A DNA stretch of 13,546 nucleotides, from NCBI GenBank assembly GCA_934249265.1, contig CAKQKQ010000051.1, positions 1-13,546 on the forward strand. The letters are read 5' to 3'. Below the pieces are notes generated by a model. The model made no database searches and was not told where the DNA came from. It saw nothing but the letters and a program-made list of their open reading frames with translations. This stretch comes from an uncultured Clostridia bacterium (GTDB taxonomy: Bacteria > Bacillota > Clostridia > Christensenellales > Borkfalkiaceae). Shown here one piece after another: positions 7,466-13,546 of this stretch (positions within the stretch are counted from its first letter, which is position 1; each line of letters starts with the position of its first letter). A program made the translations under genes and the position numbers.

Positions 7466-7473
7466 GAGGAAAT

Positions 7474-8130
7474 ATGGAATTAAAAGGACTTAAAATAGCC
7501 TTTCTCGGCGACTCTATCACTTACGGAGTCGGCGTTGAGGATAGCGACAATATATTTGTAAACAGACTTAAAAAAGACGAAAAACTTAAAGAAACTTACA
7601 ATTACGGCATCGGCGGCACGAGAATTGCCAGAAACCACAACGTTTCGCCCGTTACAGAGTGGGATTATTGCTTTTTAGACAGGGTAGACGAAATGAATTG
7701 CGACCCCGACGTAGTAGTCGTGTTCGGCGGAACAAACGACTTTGGTCACGGCGACGGCGGTTTGGGGAATATGAATTGTAGGGACGAATACAGTTTTTAC
7801 GGCGCGTTACACTGCTTGTGCAACAAACTTATCGACAAGTTTACTTCAAGTCGCATAGTCTTTATTACGCCCCTTCACAGATTAAGCGAATACGAACCCG
7901 TAAACGAACTCGGCATTAAAAGAGAAGGCAACCTTAAAGCGTACGTCGAGGCTGTAAAAAACGTGTGCGAATATTATTCTTTGCCCGTACTCGATTTATA
8001 CGCTACTTCGGGACTTCAACCGAAAGTGCAATCAATTAAAGAAAAATACTGTCCCGACGGACTTCACCCCAACGACTTAGGTCACGAAATATTGGCAAGC
8101 ATGCTTGCGGGATTTTTAAAAACTTTGTAA
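7474..8130 (+). CDS. SGNH/GDSL-family hydrolase (probable carbohydrate esterase)
   Basis: A 218-residue protein with all SGNH blocks: GDSIT with nucleophile Ser14, the block II glycine in NYGIGG (45-48), GGTND with Asn88, and DGLHPNDLGH with the Asp195/His198 pair. There is no signal peptide, so it should act in the cytoplasm, probably removing acetyl or other ester groups from sugars or an envelope precursor. The substrate is unknown, and lysophospholipase-like activity is possible. I chose the ATG at 7474, which GGAGG at 7465-7469 precedes closely (4-nt gap). The in-frame GTG at 7453 would add seven residues, lies only a few bases after the predicted transcription start, and would read the SD as coding sequence. 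It is the first gene of a two-gene unit with the GT8 gene 6 nt downstream. Confidence 0.88.
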   Translation: MELKGLKIAFLGDSITYGVGVEDSDNIFVNRLKKDEKLKETYNYGIGGTRIARNHNVSPVTEWDYCFLDRVDEMNCDPDVVVVFGGTNDFGHGDGGLGNMNCRDEYSFYGALHCLCNKLIDKFTSSRIVFITPLHRLSEYEPVNELGIKREGNLKAYVEAVKNVCEYYSLPVLDLYATSGLQPKVQSIKEKYCPDGLHPNDLGHEILASMLAGFLKTL

Positions 8131-8136
8131 ACGACT

Positions 8137-8940
8137 ATGAATATTTTAATCACGGTAAACGTAGCCTATTTAAAACATTTTTTGACTATGCTGCGCTCTA
8201 TAGAAAGCAACACAAAAGGCGACTTTACGATATACGTTATCAGTAAAGACGTCAATGACGAGCATATTTCGGTGCTTAAAACGGGTCTTAATTACCCCGA
8301 AAGATTTACGTTTGTCTGCAAAAAAATCGACAGCGTTTTCCAAGGCAAAGCACCCGTAAGCAAAAAGTGGCCCGAGACCATTTATTACAGATTATTTGCG
8401 GGCAACATTCTTCCCGAAAGCGTCGATAAAATACTTTATCTCGATACCGACATAATCGTTTTGAAAGATTTAAACGAATTGTATTCCATGGACTTTGGCG
8501 GCAAAATTTTTATTGGCGCGACTCATACGTGCAAGTTTTTGCGTTGGTTTAACCAAGTGAAAAACCGCGCGCCGAAAAAATCTCCTTACTTAAATACCGG
8601 CGTACTTTTGATAGATTTAAACGGTTTGAGAAAAGTGCACAGCGACGAAAGGGTGTTCGGCTATATCAAAAAGAACTATCATCGTTTGTTTTTGCCCGAC
8701 CAAGACGTTTTGCAAGGACTTTACGGCGACAAACTCGGCTTAATCGACTCGCATAAATACGGCTTGTCCGACAGACATATTACTTTAAACAATGCGTTCC
8801 ACAAGACCAAAATCGACAAAAAATGGGTGGACGAAAATTGCTGTATTATCCATTATATAGGCAAAAACAAGCCGTGGAAAGGTAAATACAAAGGCTTTTT
8901 GAATAAATATTATTACGATTATTATATCGAAAAATTTTAA
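8137..8940 (+). CDS. Family 8 glycosyltransferase
   Basis: A 267-residue GT-A-fold retaining glycosyltransferase, close to usual GT8 length. Motifs: an N-terminal nucleotide-sugar-binding strand (NILITVNVAYLKHFLTML), the DXD metal/nucleotide motif as DTD at 103-105 (LYLDTDIIV), NTGVLLID (153-160), LPDQD (186-190), and the GT8 C-terminal signature HYIGKNKPWK (239-248), whose His is a metal ligand. There is no signal peptide or membrane segment, so it acts on the cytoplasmic face. It probably transfers glucose or galactose from a UDP-sugar to an envelope or exopolysaccharide acceptor; donor and acceptor are inferred from the family. The ATG follows the hydrolase stop by 6 nt and has no clear SD, so translation is probably coupled. 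Confidence 0.92.
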   Translation: MNILITVNVAYLKHFLTMLRSIESNTKGDFTIYVISKDVNDEHISVLKTGLNYPERFTFVCKKIDSVFQGKAPVSKKWPETIYYRLFAGNILPESVDKILYLDTDIIVLKDLNELYSMDFGGKIFIGATHTCKFLRWFNQVKNRAPKKSPYLNTGVLLIDLNGLRKVHSDERVFGYIKKNYHRLFLPDQDVLQGLYGDKLGLIDSHKYGLSDRHITLNNAFHKTKIDKKWVDENCCIIHYIGKNKPWKGKYKGFLNKYYYDYYIEKF

Positions 8941-8976
8941 CGGAATAATAGTGCAACAATAAAATAAAAATCAATC

Positions 8977-9009
8977 GGCGTTTTGCTTAAAAGGCAAAGC
9001 GTCTTTTTT
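8977..9009 (+). terminator. Intrinsic terminator after the GT8 gene
   Basis: A 10-bp stem with two G-U pairs (GGCGTTTTGC/GCAAAGCGTC, 8977-8986 with 8994-9003), a 7-nt loop and TTTTTT at 9004-9009. It lies 36 nt after the GT8 stop codon. Confidence 0.85.
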
Positions 9010-9253
9010 AGTGCAATTTTTGCGTAAAAATTCAAATAATATAAGCGTTTTTACGTTTGCATATAAACCTCCGCCGTAAAATAAAAAAAGCGGTTTTGTG
9101 AAAAGCGTGTAAAAAATCGAATAAAAACAAAAATTTTACAAACAATTTTTAATGTTAAAACGTTATATATGTGTAAAAACAAAAACGAGTTGAATTTCAG
9201 CCGAAAAATGGCTTAAAATTCCGCTCGAAAACATAAAAACATAAAAACGATAA
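9010..9253. other. AT-rich gene-free leader region
   Basis: About 240 bp between the GT8 terminator and the beta-helix lipoprotein gene, rich in A tracts such as repeated CATAAAAA near 9231-9241. Apart from the weak promoter at 9190-9219, I see no gene, stable hairpin or recognisable riboswitch. Confidence 0.6.
9190..9219 (+). promoter_or_regulatory. Possible promoter of the beta-helix lipoprotein
   Basis: TTGAAT (9190-9195, 4 of 6), an 18-nt spacer and TAAAAT (9214-9219, 5 of 6). This would give a leader of about 45 nt. In such AT-rich DNA a chance match is likely, so support is weak. Confidence 0.35.
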
Positions 9254-9270
9254 AAAGGAGATATACGATA

Positions 9271-9987
9271 ATGAAATTTAATTTTTTAAAGAAATTCGCA
9301 GTGGCATTATGTTTAATCGTTCCTCTTGCCATAATGGCAACGGGTTGTACGCTCGTAGACACCGAAGCGAGAGTAAGCACTGTAGCCGAACTTAAAGACG
9401 CGATCACAAACGCGAAAGCGGGCGATAAAATTATACTCGACGCCGACCTCGTAATCGACGAAACGATAGTTATCGACAAAAACATAACTTTAGATTTAAA
9501 CGGAAAAACGATATCGAACACTCAAGACGTTTGGTCCGATAAAAATTGGTCGCTTATAAGCATAACGAGCGGAGCGGAAGTTACGCTCGACGGTGACGGC
9601 AAACTTATCGCAAAGGAAAACGACTGCTACGGCATAGACCTTAAAGACGGCTCTAAATTGACTATCAACAGCGGTTATATCAACGGCAACGTACATTCCG
9701 TTTACGTTCTTGAAGGAACTTTGACTGTAAACGGCGGTAAGTTTGAAGTTCAACAAACTTATCCCACAGAAGGACTCGAGTACGAATTCGTACTCAATTG
9801 TTACGACGCAAATCGTGAAGCGGGTACGGCAAAAATCATCGTTTACGGTGGCGAATTCGTGAAATTCAACCCCGCAAACTGCAAGGCTGAAGGCGCAAAT
9901 ACAAACTTCGTTGCAGACGGCTACGTTTCTTACGCAAACGAAGACGGAACGCTTTACACCGTAGCAAAAGCAGAACAACAAGCGTAA
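9271..9987 (+). CDS. Right-handed beta-helix lipoprotein, function unknown
   Basis: A 238-residue predicted lipoprotein. The signal peptide (1-25) ends in a lipobox, MATGC, with Cys26 as the anchor. The mature part begins with VSTVAELKDAITNAKAGDKI, typical of the N-terminal cap of parallel beta-helix proteins. Repeating short strands follow, with glycine turns (ITLDLNGKTIS, EVTLDGDGKLIA, KLTINSGYING, TLTVNGGKFEV, IIVYGGEF), consistent with about six coils. This fold is shared by pectate-lyase-like enzymes and by non-catalytic adhesins. I see no recognisable catalytic Asp/Lys cluster, and the protein is short for a polysaccharide lyase, so surface glycan binding or a structural role is as likely as catalysis. 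A strong SD, AAAGGAG at 9254-9260, sits 10 nt before the ATG. It is a single gene ended by the shared terminator at 10104-10150. Confidence 0.85.
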   Translation: MKFNFLKKFAVALCLIVPLAIMATGCTLVDTEARVSTVAELKDAITNAKAGDKIILDADLVIDETIVIDKNITLDLNGKTISNTQDVWSDKNWSLISITSGAEVTLDGDGKLIAKENDCYGIDLKDGSKLTINSGYINGNVHSVYVLEGTLTVNGGKFEVQQTYPTEGLEYEFVLNCYDANREAGTAKIIVYGGEFVKFNPANCKAEGANTNFVADGYVSYANEDGTLYTVAKAEQQA

Positions 9988-10103
9988 TAAATCCGCTTAT
10001 AAAACGGCATTTGTATAATCAAAAAGCCGCTTATTAAAAAGGATATTATGCTTTAAAAACGACATTATACTAATAAAATCAACATATTTTCACCATTCCA
10101 ATA

Positions 10104-10150
10104 AACAAAAAAGCCCGCGGGTAGGTATTCTATCCGTGGGCTTTTTTGTT
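10104..10150. terminator. Bidirectional intrinsic terminator
   Basis: A 21-bp stem (10104-10124 with 10130-10150) containing two G-T pairs and closing a 5-nt GTATT loop. An A6 run on the left and a T6 run on the right give a U tract in both directions. It sits between the convergent lipoprotein and AraC-type genes and can serve both. Confidence 0.92.
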
Positions 10151-10170
10151 GCATTATGTGTCGTGGTTAA

Positions 10171-10998
10171 TCACGTATCGTAGTTGTGGTCGTCTTTAAA
10201 GGTTATACCCGAAGTTTTTTCGGGAAATCTATATAAATCTTTAGAAAGTTTTTTATTTGAAATTTTAAGTCTGAACGACAGCGGACTTTCGCCGAACTCG
10301 GTAGTAAACAGTTTGAAAAAGTTAGAGTAGTCCGAAAAACCCACCGCATAACAAATTTCTTTAAACGAAAGGTTGGTGGCGATAATCATTTCGCTCGCTT
10401 TTTTAAGTCTGAATTGCAACAAATATTTGTGCGGAGTCATACCGTAAGCGTCTTTAAAAACGTTTATCGTTTGGTTTTTGGATAAAAGCGAAATTTTAGT
10501 GAGTTTGTCAAGGGTGAGGGCGTCGCTGTAATTTTCCAAAAGGAAAGTTCTCATCTTTTCGGCGGTAGACGCGGTGTCGATACTTTCTTGCAAAGTGACT
10601 AAAATTTTATAAAAAATCAACTCGTATTTAAGTTTTTCGGCAGAGTAGCCCAGCGCGTTGAATTCTTCTATAAGCGACTGAATTTTTTTGCGGTCGAATC
10701 TGCCGCGAATGGGCAACGAGCCGCCTTTGCCGTAATGTCCCTTAAAATGCACGAAAAAGTAGTTCGGCTTGTCGCTTGGCAGCACTCCTTCTTGCAAAAG
10801 CCCGGGTTTTTGAATGTAATATTCGCCCTCTCGCAGTTCTACGGGCGTACCGTTTTCGGTAAAACGCAACACGCCTTTGCGCATAAGCAAAAGCACGCTC
10901 ATATCGTAAATACGCGTGATATGATGCTCGTTTTCGGTGAATTGCCTATTCGAGCCGAAAATGAAATGCGGCATTTTTTCAAAACTTAAATAATCCAT
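10171..10998 (-). CDS. AraC-family transcriptional regulator
   Basis: A 275-residue regulator. The N-terminal half is a cupin-like sensor domain (about 25-95: LLLMRKGVLRFTENG, REGEYYIQKPG, FFVHFKGH), the arrangement typical of sugar-responsive AraC proteins. The C-terminal AraC DNA-binding domain has a first helix-turn-helix at about 162-183 (LTLDKLTKISLLSKNQTINV) and a second at about 210-235, with the family signature AVGFSDYSNFFKLFTTEFG followed by SPLSFR. Recognition is therefore well supported. I chose the ATG at 10998 because GGGAGG (complement of 11006-11011) lies 7 nt upstream. A longer frame opening at 11154 would add 52 low-complexity residues across the promoter region. It is divergent from the CBM lipoprotein operon at 11158, the expected target. 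The inducer is unknown but probably a sugar or oligosaccharide. Confidence 0.93.
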   Translation of the reverse strand: MDYLSFEKMPHFIFGSNRQFTENEHHITRIYDMSVLLLMRKGVLRFTENGTPVELREGEYYIQKPGLLQEGVLPSDKPNYFFVHFKGHYGKGGSLPIRGRFDRKKIQSLIEEFNALGYSAEKLKYELIFYKILVTLQESIDTASTAEKMRTFLLENYSDALTLDKLTKISLLSKNQTINVFKDAYGMTPHKYLLQFRLKKASEMIIATNLSFKEICYAVGFSDYSNFFKLFTTEFGESPLSFRLKISNKKLSKDLYRFPEKTSGITFKDDHNYDT

Positions 10999-11005
10999 AA
11001 AAGAG

Positions 11006-11011
11006 CCTCCC
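11006..11011 (-). promoter_or_regulatory. Ribosome binding site deciding the AraC gene start
   Basis: On the minus strand GGGAGG is followed by CTCTTTT (7 nt) and then the ATG at 10998. This rules out the longer frame that begins at 11154. Confidence 0.85.
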
Positions 11012-11044
11012 GCAAAGAATAAAAATCGATATCCACCTTGACAA

Positions 11045-11075
11045 AAGAATATCACATAATTGTGATTTTTGCAAT
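11045..11075 (-). promoter_or_regulatory. Predicted promoter of the AraC-family gene
   Basis: On the minus strand TTGCAA (complement of 11070-11075), a 17-nt spacer ending in TGA, and TATTCT (4 of 6). The TGn directly before the -10 box makes it an extended -10 promoter. The spacer contains the palindrome at 11051-11066, so the gene may control itself. Confidence 0.45.
11051..11066. promoter_or_regulatory. Palindromic candidate operator between divergent genes
   Basis: ATCACATAATTGTGAT has perfect 6-bp arms (ATCACA/TGTGAT) around TAAT. TGTGA recurs in direct orientation at 11061, 11082 and 11114, giving gaps of 21 and 32 bp, near two and three helical turns. The last copy abuts the -10 box of the plus-strand promoter. 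An 8-bp inverted repeat, TTTTTGCA (11066-11073) and TGCAAAAA (11102-11109), lies in the same interval. The AraC-type protein is the natural candidate binder. Confidence 0.4.
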
Positions 11076-11095
11076 CATTTATGTGAGGATTACTA

Positions 11096-11124
11096 TTGAA
11101 ATGCAAAAATTGTTGTGATACAAT
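11096..11124 (+). promoter_or_regulatory. Promoter of the CBM lipoprotein operon
   Basis: TTGAAA (11096-11101), a 17-nt spacer ending in TGA (extended -10), and TACAAT (11119-11124, 5 of 6). The predicted start near 11131 leaves a leader of about 27 nt before the ATG. Confidence 0.75.
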
Positions 11125-11157
11125 AAATTTATAAAACAAAAAAAGGACGGGCAAATT

Positions 11158-12462
11158 ATGAAAAAATTAATGACTTTCGTTATCGTTTTTACCTTAATGC
11201 TTACGTGCATAGGCGCGGCATGCGGCAAAGATTCCGGCGTGAAATTAGGCAAAGTTCAAAATATTAATTATAATGACGGAATTTTGACTTACGACGAAGT
11301 GCAAAACGCCGACGGTTACGACGTATTATTTACGCGCGACGGCGAAACTCTTTATCAAGATAAAATTCAAGACACGGCGATCGACACCGAAAGCCTCGGT
11401 TTAGAGGGTAGAATTATTTTTACCGTAAACGCCTATAAGGGCAGTAAAAAGGGTGAAAAAACCCAATATTCTTTTACGGCGTTAAGCACTTTCGGCGACG
11501 TTATTTTTGAAGCCGAAGACAATTTATACAATTTCGGCACGGGTAAAGCGCAGTCGAATTTCAGAAACAACAACATGGCGCACAAGGGCGCGTACGTAGG
11601 CGGTCTCGACGATGCGGGACACGGCGTATATATCAATTATCTTTGTCCTTTTGACGGCACGTACGACTTTACCGCTTATTATTTAAGAGAGTCCGAACTC
11701 GCTCATCACGACGTTTGGGTAAACGGCGAATATCAAACCAAATTCGTTTACACCGAAAACACGGGTTGGGGCGGCGCGACGTTCAACCCCGCAAACGTAA
11801 CGGTTGAAATCACCTTGAAAAAGGGCTGGAACACAATATCCGTAATGAAAAACGGCGACGTAAGCGACAATTGGGGCGCGTTTGCCGAACTCGACTATTT
11901 CGTGCTTTCTGGCAACAGTCAAAAATACGACGCTCAAGAATTGACCGAAACTTACGGCGTAAGACCCGCTTATTACAGATTAGAAGCGGAAATGGGTTCG
12001 CCGAGGAAAAAGGACGCCGACAGCGGTTTGACCATGTGTAAAAATCCGTGCATTGCGGCAACTAACGGCGACAATTATTCCAACGGCTTTATCATGGGCG
12101 GAATAGAAAACACTTTCGACGGAGTAGAATGGCATTTCAATTCTCCCGTAAAGGCAAAATATTCCATTAAAATAGCATACGCCGCGGGCATATTCGACGG
12201 CAGCAAACAAGCAAGACCGAGTTTTATCGTCACTCAAGAAGAAGTTACGCCCGCCAAAAGCGTAGACTTTTACAATTACGATATCGTCACGATGAACGCG
12301 CTTGACTACACCGGTTGGAATAAAATAACCGTTGCCGAGCAAAGCGTCGAAATAACACTTGAAAAAGGTAAAAACTTTATTTATTGCGTCAAACTCGAAG
12401 AAAGCGGATTTTTCCAAATCGACTATTGCGATTTGACGTTTATTAGCGAAATCACGGAGTAA
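11158..12462 (+). CDS. Lipoprotein with Fn3-like and two CBM6/35-like modules
   Basis: A 434-residue protein with a lipoprotein-like signal peptide (LTCIGAAC, Cys22 as anchor; lipobox slightly atypical). An Fn3-like domain (about 28-108) is followed by two galactose-binding-fold modules resembling CBM6/CBM35. The first spans about 114-252, opening with IFEAED and closing with AELDYFVLS. The second spans about 272-430, opening with YYRLEAE and closing with FQIDYCDLTF. No catalytic domain is visible, so its likely role is to hold glycan at the cell surface, rather like a polysaccharide-binding accessory protein. Ligand and calcium sites cannot be assigned with confidence. The SD AAAAGGA at 11141-11147 is 10 nt from the ATG. 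It is the first gene of an operon divergent from the AraC-type regulator, and the next start is 4 nt after its stop codon. Confidence 0.85.
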   Translation: MKKLMTFVIVFTLMLTCIGAACGKDSGVKLGKVQNINYNDGILTYDEVQNADGYDVLFTRDGETLYQDKIQDTAIDTESLGLEGRIIFTVNAYKGSKKGEKTQYSFTALSTFGDVIFEAEDNLYNFGTGKAQSNFRNNNMAHKGAYVGGLDDAGHGVYINYLCPFDGTYDFTAYYLRESELAHHDVWVNGEYQTKFVYTENTGWGGATFNPANVTVEITLKKGWNTISVMKNGDVSDNWGAFAELDYFVLSGNSQKYDAQELTETYGVRPAYYRLEAEMGSPRKKDADSGLTMCKNPCIAATNGDNYSNGFIMGGIENTFDGVEWHFNSPVKAKYSIKIAYAAGIFDGSKQARPSFIVTQEEVTPAKSVDFYNYDIVTMNALDYTGWNKITVAEQSVEITLEKGKNFIYCVKLEESGFFQIDYCDLTFISEITE

Positions 12463-12466
12463 AATA

Positions 12467-13546
12467 ATGCAGTTGCAAGATTTAAGTTATAAGTTAAATA
12501 ATCAAAAAATCGATTTAAACACAAAAGAATTGGGAAATTTCCAAGTCAGCGCGGAAATTTATTCGTTTGAAAACGTTTACACCGCAAAAGAGGGAAGTTT
12601 TGCAAATAAAAACGGCATTTACTTTTCGGATAAAATTTTGTGGGGCGATACCGAGCCTACAAAAGGCAACCTTACCGTAGAGACGGTAAAGACAAACGAC
12701 GGATATATAATCAAATCTCAAGCCAACCTCGACAGAGAAATCAGGGGCATTAAATTGAGGTTCGACAACCTTCCGCTCGGCGTGTTGATTTCCTCGGTTG
12801 ACAGCGACAAGCAAGTGACCGAACACGGACTTTTAATCAACTATCCCGAGGGGTGGCGGTCTCCAACGAGTCCGCTTTTGGTGTTCGCGCTTGACGGCGG
12901 CGGGTACTTATACTTGCGCAGTCTCGACAAAACCGTAAACAAAAAAAGGTTTTTCATCAAAAAGTACGGCGACAAAATGCGTATCGACTTCGTGCAAGAA
13001 AACCACGGCGACAAGGTGACTACAAGTTATTGCGCACCCGACGTAGAGTGTGGTTTCGCTTTGAAAAAAGAAGAAATTTTCAAAAGACAAAGCGATTACA
13101 TAAAGGAAATTTACAGTCTCGAAGATTACGAAACGAGCAGTATCGTGCCGAAATGGTTTAAAGATATTTCGCTTGTGGTAATAATGCATATGGAGGCGTT
13201 TACGGGTCATATTTTCCACACGTACGAAAGCGCGTATAAAGATATCGAAAAACTCTGCAATTTAATCGACGGCAAACGAATTTTGGTTTATTTTGCGGGT
13301 TGGGAAGGCAGATATTATTATAAATACGGCGATTACACCCCCGACGAAAGACTCGGCGGCGGCGAAAAACTTAAAGAGTGCGTGCAAAAAATTCAGTCGC
13401 TCGGCTGTAAAACCATGGCTATGTACGGCATGAACATAGTCAACAAATATTTACCGCCCGTAAAGGACATAATAGACGAAGCGGAATACGTCACCGCAAG
13501 CGGCGGCAGATTTCACTGCGGCTCGGTAAATTGGGAGGGCGGACAC
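12467..13546 (+). CDS. DUF6259-like putative glycosidase, 3'-truncated
   Basis: The frame is open from the ATG at 12467 to the window edge (360 residues) with no stop, so the C-terminus is missing. The SD GGAG (12456-12459) abuts the stop codon of the preceding gene, which shows tight operon coupling. There is no signal peptide, so it is predicted cytoplasmic. Residues about 1-225 look like a beta-rich N-terminal domain. From about 232 the pattern (SLVVIMHME, RILVYFAGWEG, KTMAMYGMNI, YVTASGG) resembles successive strands of a TIM barrel. The segment GWEGRYYYKYGDYTPDERLGG (278-298) and the following LGC.TMAMYG recall the DUF6259 family, which I understand to be glycoside-hydrolase-like with unsettled chemistry. 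That assignment is from memory of the motif and not a search. The job is inferred to be cleavage of imported oligosaccharides; the catalytic residues may lie in the missing part. Confidence 0.75.
   Translation, partial: MQLQDLSYKLNNQKIDLNTKELGNFQVSAEIYSFENVYTAKEGSFANKNGIYFSDKILWGDTEPTKGNLTVETVKTNDGYIIKSQANLDREIRGIKLRFDNLPLGVLISSVDSDKQVTEHGLLINYPEGWRSPTSPLLVFALDGGGYLYLRSLDKTVNKKRFFIKKYGDKMRIDFVQENHGDKVTTSYCAPDVECGFALKKEEIFKRQSDYIKEIYSLEDYETSSIVPKWFKDISLVVIMHMEAFTGHIFHTYESAYKDIEKLCNLIDGKRILVYFAGWEGRYYYKYGDYTPDERLGGGEKLKECVQKIQSLGCKTMAMYGMNIVNKYLPPVKDIIDEAEYVTASGGRFHCGSVNWEGGH

Noticed and set aside
7453..7473. GTG start seven codons upstream for the SGNH hydrolase
   Set aside because: It has no SD, lies about 4 nt after the predicted transcription start, and would turn the real SD into coding sequence.
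9153..9170. AACGTT-centred string as a cre site or promoter for the beta-helix gene
   Set aside because: It misses both flanks of the cre consensus, and no -35 box lies at an acceptable distance from the TATAT there.
9993..10034. Repeated CCGCTTAT at 9993 and 10027
   Set aside because: Two 8-bp copies with weakly similar flanks in AT-rich spacer are compatible with chance, with no further copies or structure.
10999..11154. 52-residue N-terminal extension of the AraC-type regulator
   Set aside because: The extension crosses the divergent promoter region, is low in complexity and unlike AraC N-termini. A strong SD sits correctly before the ATG at 10998.
1..13546. CRISPR array, transposon, phage or toxin-antitoxin/defence system
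   Set aside because: No regular direct-repeat/spacer pattern, transposase, integrase, terminal inverted repeats or defence-type motifs are visible. The only array-like signal, at 4920-5101, has degenerate units and irregular spacing without unique spacers.

Overview
The window looks like a piece of an uncultured, low-to-mid GC Firmicutes (Clostridia-type) genome. Evidence: strong AGGAGG-like ribosome binding sites, a CIRCE operator in front of a chaperone gene, TTGACA/TATAAT-type promoters, several lipoprotein signal peptides and very AT-rich intergenic DNA. The gene content points to a fibre- or glycan-degrading, probably gut-associated, lifestyle. The taxonomic placement is inference.

Layout. 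(1) 1-4864, plus strand: two tandem paralogous multi-domain GH43-type glycosidases. The first is cut by the window edge and has lost about 118 N-terminal residues. The second is complete, is a predicted lipoprotein, and has its own promoter and a structured leader. (2) 4865-5188: a strong terminator followed by a T/G-rich field of degenerate GGCGGC-containing repeats with no credible gene. (3) 5189-7309: htpG (Hsp90), with a canonical promoter, a nearly perfect CIRCE/HrcA operator at the expected transcription start, and a strong terminator. (4) 7414-9009: a two-gene unit with its own promoter and terminator, encoding a cytoplasmic SGNH-family hydrolase/esterase and a family 8 glycosyltransferase. 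(5) 9190-10150: a monocistronic beta-helix lipoprotein that shares a bidirectional terminator with the convergent regulator gene. (6) 10171-13546: an AraC-family regulator (minus strand) divergent from a plus-strand operon. That operon encodes an Fn3-like lipoprotein with two CBM6/35-like modules and then a cytoplasmic protein resembling the DUF6259 glycosidase-like family, which runs off the right edge.

How they fit together. The GH43 enzymes and the CBM-bearing lipoprotein would act on the cell surface, binding and trimming plant-type or host polysaccharide. The DUF6259-like protein and the SGNH esterase lack signal peptides, so they would act inside the cell on imported oligosaccharides or on cell-envelope precursors. 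The AraC-type protein is the obvious candidate switch for the divergent operon. No sugar transporter is visible, so part of the system must lie outside the window. The sequence does not identify the substrate.

I found no CRISPR array, transposase, phage gene, tRNA or rRNA. The least explained signals are the dyad-rich promoter and leader of the second GH43 gene, the repeat field at 4920-5101, the arrangement of TGTGA elements between the divergent genes, and the truncated DUF6259-like gene.
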